Shown: positions 1-5,018, numbered from the stretch's first letter. The stretch is 5,758 bases of DNA from Prevotellaceae bacterium UBA2718 (GCA_002353975.1 DEKQ01000072.1:1-5758), one strand, 5' to 3'. Made by a program: numbers and translations. Notes: a model not told the origin generated them from the letters alone.

Positions 1-46
1 TCTATCTCCCTCTAACTCCTTCTAACTCCCTCTATCTTCTTCTATC
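1..46. repeat. Decamer tandem repeat across the rmuC stop codon
   Basis: Four full units and a partial one lie in exact 10-base register: TCTATCTCCC, TCTAACTCCT, TCTAACTCCC, TCTATCTTCT, TCTATC. The rmuC stop codon (22-24) is inside the array, so the last residues of RmuC (about EEDRGS) are encoded by repeat units. The array may continue beyond the window's left edge. Confidence 0.85.
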
Positions 47-56
47 GAGTTAGAAG
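19..56 (-). other. Perfect 10-bp inverted repeat at the 3' end of rmuC
   Basis: CTTCTAACTC (19-28) and GAGTTAGAAG (47-56) are exact reverse complements separated by 18 bases. In the rmuC transcript they could form a hairpin that spans the stop codon. The stem is not GC-rich and no U tract is visible within the window, so it is not a classical intrinsic terminator; it could be an mRNA 3'-end structure. Confidence 0.5.
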
Positions 57-1497
57 ACGTCAAGCTGTGCTTGCGCTTGGGGTTCTCCTGAGCGCCGAAT
101 TTCAGGAGGTTGCGCGCTGCAACCTCTACGCTCTTTCCCGAAGATGCGCTGATGTTCTTCATGTCTCTGAAGGCCTCCTGGGTCTTCGTGAGCATATCAT
201 CCACCTTTGCAAAGCGCTCATAGAACATCTGCACGCGGTCTATGACGGTGTTTGCTGCCTTCATCATGTCCTGCTGGTTCTCTACCTGGCGCATCTGTCG
301 CCACGTCATCTCCAGTATGCGCAGCATCATATAGAGTGTCTGGCTGCCTGAGATGATGACGCCTTTGTCGTATGCCTCCTTCCAAAGCGTTGGGGCATTG
401 GAGAGTGCCAGCTGCAGGGCGCTCTCTGAGAATACGTACATCATCACGAAATCGAGGCGGTTACGGTCTGCCTTGATGTATGAGCTGTAGTTCTTTCGTG
501 ACAGCTCGTTCACGTGATTGCGCACGGAAGCGATGTGATTCTTCAGTGCTGCCTGCTGTTCTTCTTCCGTCGTGGCGTTGTGATAGTCCTCAAAAGCTTT
601 CAGCGACATCTTGGAGTCTATGATTACGTCGCGCTTGTCAGGGAAGTGCAGGATCACATCCGGCACCTTGCGGCTGTGGTCTTCCTCGTCGTATATGGCC
701 CGTCCGAAGTCGTCGCGCATTGTTGTCTGCTCCTCAAACTGCACTCCTTCCTCAAGCCCCATGTCCTCAAGCAGCTGCTTGAGGCGCAGCTCGCCGAAGT
801 TACCCTGAGCCTTATTCTCGCCCGTCAGTGCCTGGGCCAGCTTGTCGGCGCGCTCGCCCACCTCGCGGCTCTGCGCTATGCTGGTCTTGATAGTGGCATC
901 AAGGTGCACCATCCTGTCGGCATGTTCGCGCTCGCTCTTCTCCACAGCCTCCTTCATCTGGCTGATGCCGTCCTTCAGGGGATTGAGAATTGTGGCCAGT
1001 TGCTCGCGGTTTTTCTCCGTCAACTGCTCAGAACGCTCACGCAATATCTTCTCTGATGCCGTGTTCATCTGCTCGCGTATCAGCTGCATCTGCTGCTGCA
1101 TCTGCTCCGCGTGCTGCTGCTTTATGTCGGCAAACTTTTTCTCATCCCTCTCTCTCTCATCCTGCATCTGCTTCTCATACTGCTCGCGTTGCTCCGCAAG
1201 CTGCTTCTCATACTGCCCGCGTTGCTCCTCAAGCCGTTTGTCATACTGCCCGCGCAGGTCCGCAAGCTGCCTCTCATGCTGCTCGCGTTGCTCCGCAAGT
1301 CTGTTCTCATACCTTCCCCTCTCATCCGTCATACGCTTCTCTTCCCGCTCCCTCTCGTCGCTCATCTGCTTCTCGTACATAGCCTTTATGTCCTCAATGA
1401 GCCGTGAAGAGCGCGATTTGTTCAGCATCACACGTACGACGGGCAACGCTATGAGGATGCATACTAATAATATGATTATTGTTAATTCATAATTCAT
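22..1497 (-). CDS. rmuC: RmuC family DNA recombination protein (membrane-anchored, coiled coil)
   Basis: RmuC limits recombination at inverted repeats in E. coli and is predicted to have a PD-(D/E)XK nuclease-like fold. The 491-residue protein is close to the usual family length. Residues 5-25 are one hydrophobic helix, followed by a basic stretch (KSRSSR), which suggests an N-terminal membrane anchor with the rest cytoplasmic. Residues 41 to about 225 are a charged coiled coil, including nine 11-residue repeats. The RmuC domain follows: QGNFGE at 231-236, PDVILHF at 279-285, and VIIDSKMSLKAF with D294 and K296, so D280 and D294-x-K296 are the likely nuclease-type residues; FVMMYVFSESALQLAL comes later. 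The ATG at 1495-1497 lies inside a heptamer array with no ribosome binding site. The stop lies inside a decamer array. It follows the phosphatase gene on the same strand with 79 bases between them. Family assignment is secure; its exact role here is inferred. Confidence 0.95.
   Translation of the reverse strand: MNYELTIIILLVCILIALPVVRVMLNKSRSSRLIEDIKAMYEKQMSDEREREEKRMTDERGRYENRLAEQREQHERQLADLRGQYDKRLEEQRGQYEKQLAEQREQYEKQMQDERERDEKKFADIKQQHAEQMQQQMQLIREQMNTASEKILRERSEQLTEKNREQLATILNPLKDGISQMKEAVEKSEREHADRMVHLDATIKTSIAQSREVGERADKLAQALTGENKAQGNFGELRLKQLLEDMGLEEGVQFEEQTTMRDDFGRAIYDEEDHSRKVPDVILHFPDKRDVIIDSKMSLKAFEDYHNATTEEEQQAALKNHIASVRNHVNELSRKNYSSYIKADRNRLDFVMMYVFSESALQLALSNAPTLWKEAYDKGVIISGSQTLYMMLRILEMTWRQMRQVENQQDMMKAANTVIDRVQMFYERFAKVDDMLTKTQEAFRDMKNISASSGKSVEVAARNLLKFGAQENPKRKHSLTSSNSIEEDRGS
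1081..1377 (-). repeat. 33-bp tandem repeat encoding nine 11-residue coiled-coil units of RmuC
   Basis: Residues 41-139 of RmuC fall into nine consecutive 11-residue units without gaps. Examples are YEKQMSDERER, YENRLAEQREQ, YDKRLEEQRGQ and YEKQLAEQREQ. The underlying 33-base period is visible in the DNA, with the central units most alike, which suggests recent duplication. Eleven-residue (hendecad) spacing is known to form coiled coils of altered supercoiling, unlike the usual heptad. Confidence 0.85.
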
Positions 1498-1546
1498 AAT
1501 GCAAAATTAATAGTTCAAAATTCAAAATTCAAAATTAATAGTTCAG
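1484..1546. repeat. AT-rich heptamer array covering the rmuC start codon
   Basis: Nine 7-base units run without a break: AATTCAT twice, then AATGCAA, AATTAAT, AGTTCAA, AATTCAA twice, AATTAAT, AGTTCAG. The complement of the rmuC ATG is the CAT of the second unit (1495-1497), so residues M-N-Y of RmuC come from repeat sequence. The minus strand reads TTTTGAA repeatedly, which also creates promoter-like TTTG words every seven bases. Confidence 0.8.
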
Positions 1547-1559
1547 ACCTCGCGGCAAA
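1530..1559 (-). promoter_or_regulatory. Candidate promoter for rmuC within the heptamer array
   Basis: Reading the minus strand, TTTG (complement of 1556-1559) is followed after 18 bases by TAATTTTG (complement of 1530-1537), matching the Bacteroidetes TTTG / TAnnTTTG pattern. The predicted start would give a leader of roughly 25 bases. A second TAATTTTG (1502-1509) lies too close to the ATG unless the message is nearly leaderless. The AT-rich repeat makes chance matches likely, and rmuC may simply be co-transcribed with the upstream phosphatase gene. Confidence 0.4.
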
Positions 1560-1592
1560 TTATGAATTATGCATTATTAATTCTTAATTATT
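1558..1592. repeat. Heptamer array covering the phosphatase stop codon, inverted relative to 1484-1546
   Basis: Five 7-base units: AATTATG twice, CATTATT, AATTCTT, AATTATT. The phosphatase stop codon (1577-1579) lies inside. A 13-base perfect inverted repeat joins this array to the one on the left: CATAATTCATAAT at 1488-1500 and ATTATGAATTATG at 1559-1571. Between the arrays sits a GC-rich ten-base island, ACCTCGCGGC (1547-1556). Confidence 0.75.
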
Positions 1593-2389
1593 TTGATGAG
1601 CTTCTCCACTATCGTCTCGTTGCCCGCCACGATGCTGATGTTGCGGTCCTCGCGCAGGGGCTTTATGACGCCTCCCGCCTCTGTCACTATCAGGCTGGCA
1701 GCGCAGGCGTCCCACGGTTTCAGGTCATACTCCCAATAGACGTCTATCGTGCCCAGCGCAACGGAGCAGAGGTCGTAGGCCGCGGCGCCCATCCTGCGGA
1801 AGCCCCTCACCTGTGGTATCACCAGCGATGCCTCCCTGACGTTGTTGATAGGATGCGTAGCCTTGTCGTATGGAAATCCCGATGCCACCACGCTCTGGTG
1901 CAGGTCCGTCTTCTGCGATACGCGCAGCCTCTCAGGCGGCAGCAGCTCGTCCATGCAGAGCCCCATCTGTATATACGCCCCGTCGCCCCTTACGGCGGTA
2001 AAGAGCTCATCGAGATAGGGCGTATAGACCACGCCCACCACGGCCTCACCCTCATACGTCACGCCGATGCTGACGCAAAAGATAGGCAGACCCTGCGAAT
2101 AGTTGTTCGTGCCGTCAAGCGGGTCTATCACCCAAGCCCAGGGCGACTCCTCATGTATGTGCTTGCCCGTCTCCTCGCCGATGATGGAATGGTCGGGATA
2201 TTTCTTTGATATCGCCTTCACCAGCATGTTCTCGCACGCCTTGTCCACCTGGGTCACGACGTCATACACGGTGCTCTTAGTCTCCATCTGCAGCGACTTG
2301 GAGCGGAAGTTGTCCATCTGTATCTCGCCGGCCTGAGCCGCAAGACGTATGGCAAAGGCCTTTATCTCTTGTAATTGATTCTTGTCCAT
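1577..2389 (-). CDS. Inositol monophosphatase family protein (SuhB-like)
   Basis: This is a Mg2+-dependent, Li+-sensitive-type phosphatase of the inositol monophosphatase superfamily, acting in the cytosol on a sugar, inositol or nucleotide phosphate. All metal-site motifs are visible in the 270-residue protein: DVVTQVD at 43-49, GEE at 71-73 (E72 the likely metal ligand), WVIDPLDGTNNY at 86-97, and PWDACAASLIVTEAGG from 225 with D227. Length is normal for the family. Between GAYI (137-140) and RLRVS (154-158) the loop is several residues longer than the usual GxxxNGxxIxVS. The ATG at 2387-2389 is preferred over a TTG at 2450-2452, because that TTG overlaps the -33 promoter element and the extra residues do not match the family. 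It is first in a minus-strand unit with rmuC. Substrate (inositol phosphate, PAP or other) cannot be decided from sequence alone. Confidence 0.93.
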   Translation of the reverse strand: MDKNQLQEIKAFAIRLAAQAGEIQMDNFRSKSLQMETKSTVYDVVTQVDKACENMLVKAISKKYPDHSIIGEETGKHIHEESPWAWVIDPLDGTNNYSQGLPIFCVSIGVTYEGEAVVGVVYTPYLDELFTAVRGDGAYIQMGLCMDELLPPERLRVSQKTDLHQSVVASGFPYDKATHPINNVREASLVIPQVRGFRRMGAAAYDLCSVALGTIDVYWEYDLKPWDACAASLIVTEAGGVIKPLREDRNISIVAGNETIVEKLIKIIKN

Positions 2390-2422
2390 AGGAATGTCTG
2401 ATTGGGGAAAATTTATCGCATG

Positions 2423-2453
2423 CAAAGGTAATAAAAAAGATGTAACCCACAAA
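2423..2453 (-). promoter_or_regulatory. Bacteroidetes-type promoter of the phosphatase-rmuC unit
   Basis: On the minus strand TTTG (complement of 2450-2453) is followed after exactly 19 bases by TACCTTTG (complement of 2423-2430), a full match to the Bacteroidetes primary sigma factor consensus TTTG-N19/20-TAnnTTTG. It lies about 33 bases upstream of the chosen ATG, giving a short leader without a Shine-Dalgarno sequence, as is usual in this phylum. Confidence 0.75.
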
Positions 2454-2456
2454 GCT

Positions 2457-2483
2457 ATCGCACTTTTTTTGTCGGAATGCGAT
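2457..2483. promoter_or_regulatory. ATCGCA/TGCGAT dyad between the divergent promoters
   Basis: ATCGCA at 2457-2462 and its reverse complement TGCGAT at 2478-2483 flank a T-rich spacer. A third ATCGCA lies at 2415-2420, just downstream of the minus-strand -7 element. Start-to-start distances are 42 and 21 bases, close to four and two helical turns. This could be a binding site for an unidentified regulator; the evidence is the pattern alone. Confidence 0.3.
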
Positions 2484-2489
2484 GTTTCA

Positions 2490-2503
2490 ACTAAAAAAAT
2501 AGG
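2490..2503 (+). promoter_or_regulatory. Candidate repressor operator, upstream copy
   Basis: ACTAAAAAAATAGG lies upstream of the -33 element of the repressor promoter and matches the downstream site at 2563-2576 at 12 of 14 positions. Its palindrome is weak (CTA/TAG core only), and the region is A-rich, so chance similarity is possible. BlaI-family proteins bind imperfect dyads near their own promoter, which makes self-regulation a reasonable inference. Confidence 0.3.
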
Positions 2504-2521
2504 TTAAAAGAATCTCTGATA

Positions 2522-2553
2522 TTTGGAGGATAATAAGAAAAGGCATACCTTTG
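2522..2553 (+). promoter_or_regulatory. Bacteroidetes-type promoter of the repressor-peptidase-lipoprotein operon
   Basis: TTTG at 2522-2525 and TACCTTTG at 2546-2553 are separated by 20 bases and match the Bacteroidetes promoter pattern. Transcription would begin near 2560, leaving a leader of about 40 A/T-rich bases before the ATG at 2599. The -7 octamer is identical to that of the divergent phosphatase promoter. Confidence 0.75.
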
Positions 2554-2562
2554 CAGCATCAA

Positions 2563-2576
2563 ACTAAAAATATAGT
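2563..2576 (+). promoter_or_regulatory. Candidate repressor operator at the transcription start
   Basis: ACTAAAAATATAGT is an imperfect palindrome (five of seven pairs, with ACTA/TAGT arms) just downstream of the predicted transcription start, a position where a bound repressor would block initiation. It repeats the site at 2490-2503, 73 bases away, which is about seven helical turns. Assignment to the adjacent BlaI-like protein is inferred from position and the family's autoregulation. Confidence 0.35.
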
Positions 2577-2598
2577 CAAATCAAATCTTAAGTCTTTT

Positions 2599-2958
2599 AT
2601 GCACAAACTAACCGCAAAAGAGGAAGAAGTATTGGAGCTGATGTGGCAGCTGGGCGAGTGTGCGCCCAAGGACATCGTCGCTCTCTACGATGAACCGCAG
2701 CCTCATGTCAACACCATAGCCACGATGGTACAGTCATTGGAGCGCAAGGGTTACGTAAGCCATCGTCAGCAAGGGCGTGGGTATATCTATTTCCCCACAG
2801 TCAGCCAGGAGGACTATGGCCGCACAAAGCTGGGCGGATTTGTAGATAGATACTTCAAGCACTCATACATGGAACTTGTCTCATCGCTCGTGGCAGAAGA
2901 GAAAGTAAGCGAACAGGAGCTGCTCGACTTTGTCAGAGAACTGAGAGAAAGTGAATAG
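2599..2958 (+). CDS. BlaI/MecI/CopY family transcriptional repressor
   Basis: This is a 119-residue winged-helix repressor, normal in length for the family. Residues 4-68 form the DNA-binding domain: LTAKEEEVLELMWQLGECAPKD is cut here to its start (LTAKEEEVLELMW, 4-16), followed by the recognition helix region around 36-51 (NTIATMVQSLERKG) and the wing QQGRGYIYFP (57-66). Residues 70-119 form the helical dimerisation tail, where characterised relatives are cleaved. The ATG at 2599 is chosen over an in-frame TTG at 2551, which lies inside the -7 promoter element. As in bla/mec systems, it sits just before an M56 peptidase gene, so the likely role is to repress this operon until the peptidase is activated. 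The stop codon falls within the first unit of a heptamer array. Nothing ties it specifically to beta-lactam resistance. Confidence 0.93.
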   Translation: MHKLTAKEEEVLELMWQLGECAPKDIVALYDEPQPHVNTIATMVQSLERKGYVSHRQQGRGYIYFPTVSQEDYGRTKLGGFVDRYFKHSYMELVSSLVAEEKVSEQELLDFVRELRESE

Positions 2959-2978
2959 TGAAAAGTGAAGAGTGAAGA
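2951..2978 (+). repeat. GTGAARA heptamer array at the repressor stop codon
   Basis: Four units in perfect 7-base register: GTGAATA, GTGAAAA, GTGAAGA, GTGAAGA. The repressor's TAG (2956-2958) spans units one and two. It is the reverse-complement orientation of the larger array at 3019-3088. Confidence 0.85.
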
Positions 2979-3044
2979 ATCCCATGCGGTCAATAAATAA
3001 AAAAAGGAGGTCGGATTCTTCACTATTCACTTTTCACTCTTCAT
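2951..3044 (+). other. Long hyphenated inverted repeat between repressor and peptidase genes
   Basis: Arms at 2951-2982 and 3013-3044 are reverse complements at 29 of 32 positions, including the non-repeat ends GAATCC and GGATTC, and are separated by a 30-base A-rich loop. The inner GTGAAGAATCC / GGATTCTTCAC pair is exact. In the operon mRNA this would make a long stable hairpin between the first two genes, which could reduce read-through or set transcript stability, or block processing. No U tract follows, so it is not a standard terminator. Confidence 0.7.
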
Positions 3045-3088
3045 TCTTCGCTCTTCACTTTTCACTTTTCACTCTTCACTCTTCACTC
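3019..3088 (+). repeat. TTCACTY heptamer array just upstream of the M56 gene
   Basis: Ten 7-base units in unbroken register: mostly TTCACTC or TTCACTT, with variants TTCACTA, TTCATTC and TTCGCTC. It ends five bases before the M56 ATG at 3094, so it occupies the whole position where translation signals would lie. The array is C/T-only apart from the A at one position. Confidence 0.85.
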
Positions 3089-3093
3089 AAAAC

Positions 3094-4992
3094 ATGGCAG
3101 CATTCATTATATATATAATAAGGTGGGCAGTATGCCTGACAATGCTCTACTCGCTCTTTGGACTGTTCCTGAAGCGCGAGACACTCCACAGCATCAACCG
3201 CTTCGTGTTGCTGTTCGTACTCATCGCCAGCATGATACTGCCGCTGATACAAATCAACACAACGGAGGCAAACATCGTGACGCAGGGTCGCGAGATGATA
3301 GAATCCCAAATCACCAGCGTAAGCCACAGTGCCCAACGGCTCTCCGTTGGCTCTCCCGTTGAGCATCCATCATGTCCCTCCCCCTTGGGGGGAGCCGGAG
3401 GGGGGTTCCCTCAGGAGGGAGCCGGAGGGGGCTTCATCCTCGGCGCCATTGCCGTTTACCTCATCGGCCTCATCATCTGCTGGCTCCGCTACTTCTGGCA
3501 GATGGCAGCCCTGGTGATGCTGATACGCCGTAGCAGCAGAATCAAGATAGACGGCGTGCCGGAACATGTCCATGTAGTGACCAATCCCGACGTGAAGGCA
3601 CCGTGCAGCTGGATGCAGTGGATTATCCTCAACACCTCTGATACGCAGATCAGGGCCATCATAAAACATGAGCTCGCTCACGTGCGTCACGGCCACTCAT
3701 GGGACATACTGCTCTGCGAGCTGACATGCCGCATGCTCTGGTTCGTGCCGTTCGCGTGGATGCTGCGCCAGGATCTGCGTGACATACACGAGTATCAGGC
3801 CGACCGCAGCGTCTTGCAGGAGGGCATAAGAGACGAAGAATATCAGCTGTTATTAATAAAGAAAGCAACCTCTACGGGACTGCAGCCTGTGGTGAACGCA
3901 TTCAATCAAAGTCCAATCAAACGAAGATTCAAAATGATGTACCGCAAACCATCCCCGCGATGGGTGGCCCTGAAGGCCGCCTATCTGCTGCCGCTGAGCG
4001 CATTGGCCATCGTAGCCTTCGCGCGTCCTAAGGCCCTCAGCGAAATTGAAGAGAAAGTAGAACAGGAGGTGACCAAGTATGTGGGCACTGCTACATGGGA
4101 CTCCGGCGAGCCTGATGCAGCAGAACAGGCTAAGCCTGCCATTCTGCCCATTACGGCAACAGCCCGTGACACCGCACAGGTGTTCACTGACGCCAACCTC
4201 GTCAAGGCCGACTTGGCAGAGTCAGCCCCCGTGCCCGGTGGCTCCCCGTCGGCCACACCCACCGCGCTCCTCGACAGCACCATGCAGGCCGTCGGAGCAA
4301 GGAAAATTGCCGAAGGCACCTACATAGGCCACTTCCAGCCCAACCTCAACAGCGACACCGTGCGCATAGCCCGCGCCACCGTCCTCAACCGCGAGTCGAA
4401 GCAGACGGGCGAGCACATCTTCGCGCACAACGTCTCAGACCCCAACGCCTTCAACATCACCCTCAATGCCGAGACACGCAAAGACCGCTCGGGCTACTAC
4501 ATACGATACCTGAGGCCCGTCAAATCCACCGTGCGCAACTATGACAAAAAGTACATAGACCCCAAGATGCTCTCCACAGACAGCGTGCTCACGGGACACG
4601 GCAAATGGGACAGGCTTACCTTCAAACCCGTAGCCATGGAGCGCAACAAGAAGGAAACGCGAATCTACATATATTCAGGCTTCCGTAAAGACGCTGAGGT
4701 GGAGGAGTGGAAGAAGAACAAACGGAACAACTACGCTGACATCACCATCGTTGACGAGCGGACGGGCGACAAATACGTGTGCCGCGATACGGACTACGAA
4801 TACTTCAAGTACGTCAGAGACGAATACATAGGCAAAGATACCATCAAGCTCTATCAGACGTGTCTCATATTTCCTCCGTTCAGCAAGCACATGACTGATG
4901 CCCATGTGGGCTCGTTGGAGCACGACTCAAAGTATTCCGAAAGCTTTGATGTGAACTCCATCCCCCGCAAAGGACGCGTTATAACAAAATGA
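3094..4992 (+). CDS. M56 family (BlaR1-like) membrane zinc metallopeptidase with unknown sensor domain
   Basis: A 632-residue sensor-protease. Hydrophobic helices lie at about 4-25, 36-54, 115-143 and 290-312, the four-helix layout of BlaR1. The Bacteroidetes M56 signature RETLHSINRF follows helix 1. The cytoplasmic zinc site is HELAH (H192, E193, H196), with DIHEYQAD (230-237) giving E233 as probable third ligand. In characterised BlaR1 systems, ligand binding outside activates the protease and releases BlaI; here the adjacent BlaI-like protein is the expected target. After helix 4 come an acidic helix (315-332), an Ala/Pro-rich linker (to about 400) and an unrecognised periplasmic region to 632. 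No penicillin-binding motifs (SxxK, KTG) typical of BlaR1 are apparent there. Residues about 474-600 resemble the downstream lipoprotein. A GC-rich repeat adds GAGGGF units at about 99-114 in the periplasmic loop. The ATG follows the heptamer array. Confidence 0.92.
   Translation: MAAFIIYIIRWAVCLTMLYSLFGLFLKRETLHSINRFVLLFVLIASMILPLIQINTTEANIVTQGREMIESQITSVSHSAQRLSVGSPVEHPSCPSPLGGAGGGFPQEGAGGGFILGAIAVYLIGLIICWLRYFWQMAALVMLIRRSSRIKIDGVPEHVHVVTNPDVKAPCSWMQWIILNTSDTQIRAIIKHELAHVRHGHSWDILLCELTCRMLWFVPFAWMLRQDLRDIHEYQADRSVLQEGIRDEEYQLLLIKKATSTGLQPVVNAFNQSPIKRRFKMMYRKPSPRWVALKAAYLLPLSALAIVAFARPKALSEIEEKVEQEVTKYVGTATWDSGEPDAAEQAKPAILPITATARDTAQVFTDANLVKADLAESAPVPGGSPSATPTALLDSTMQAVGARKIAEGTYIGHFQPNLNSDTVRIARATVLNRESKQTGEHIFAHNVSDPNAFNITLNAETRKDRSGYYIRYLRPVKSTVRNYDKKYIDPKMLSTDSVLTGHGKWDRLTFKPVAMERNKKETRIYIYSGFRKDAEVEEWKKNKRNNYADITIVDERTGDKYVCRDTDYEYFKYVRDEYIGKDTIKLYQTCLIFPPFSKHMTDAHVGSLEHDSKYSESFDVNSIPRKGRVITK
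3333..3350 (+). repeat. Perfect short inverted repeat inside the M56 gene
   Basis: CCAACGG (3333-3339) and CCGTTGG (3344-3350) are exact reverse complements around a CTCT loop, within coding sequence of the periplasmic loop between helices 2 and 3. A further CCCGTTGAG follows at 3355-3363. It lies beside the GC-rich repeat and may be part of the same inserted segment. Confidence 0.5.
3376..3434 (+). repeat. GC-rich 27-bp repeat inserted in frame in the M56 gene
   Basis: A CTCCCCC-TT-GGGGGGAG hairpin (3378-3394) is followed by two copies of GGAGCCGGAGGGGG starting at 3391 and 3418, exactly 27 bases (nine codons) apart. Translation gives a Gly-rich stretch with GAGGGF twice. It has no counterpart in the conserved M56 core and falls in a loop that tolerates length change. 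Such G/C-rich interspersed repeats are seen in Bacteroidales genomes, but I cannot name a family. Confidence 0.7.
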
Positions 4993-5018
4993 GAATTGAG
5001 AATTGAAAATTGAGAATT
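4991..5018 (+). repeat. Four GARAATT heptamers filling the gap between M56 and lipoprotein genes
   Basis: Units are GAGAATT, GAGAATT, GAAAATT, GAGAATT. The first begins on the last two bases of the M56 stop codon TGA (4990-4992) and the last ends directly before the lipoprotein ATG (5019), so the intergenic spacer is made of repeat and nothing else. Confidence 0.85.

Noticed and set aside
514..1492. Long plus-strand reading frames opposite rmuC (514-1056 and 842-1492)
   Set aside because: They lie entirely antisense to a clear RmuC protein, and their composition (Ser/Cys-rich or Leu/His-rich low complexity) follows from the repeated coiled-coil codons on the other strand.
1562..2209. 215-codon plus-strand reading frame opposite the phosphatase gene
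   Set aside because: It is antisense to a gene with complete catalytic motifs and shows no recognisable domain or promoter.
2390..2452. TTG start extending the phosphatase by 21 residues
   Set aside because: The extension runs through both promoter elements; the internal ATG gives the normal family N-terminus.
2551..2598. TTG start extending the repressor by 16 residues
   Set aside because: The TTG is part of the TACCTTTG promoter element and the extra residues do not fit the family N-terminus.
2951..3044. Intrinsic terminator or insertion sequence end between repressor and M56 gene
   Set aside because: There is no U tract after the hairpin, no transposase, and no target-site duplication that I can see; the arms are made of heptamer repeats.
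2951..3088. CRISPR-like array
   Set aside because: The units are 7 bases long with no spacers and no cas genes nearby.
2599..4992. A beta-lactam resistance operon
   Set aside because: The repressor and protease are of the BlaI/BlaR1 type, but there is no beta-lactamase gene and no penicillin-binding sensor domain in the window.
5010..5018. TTG start for the lipoprotein
   Set aside because: It lies inside the heptamer array; the ATG three codons later gives a normal lipoprotein signal peptide.
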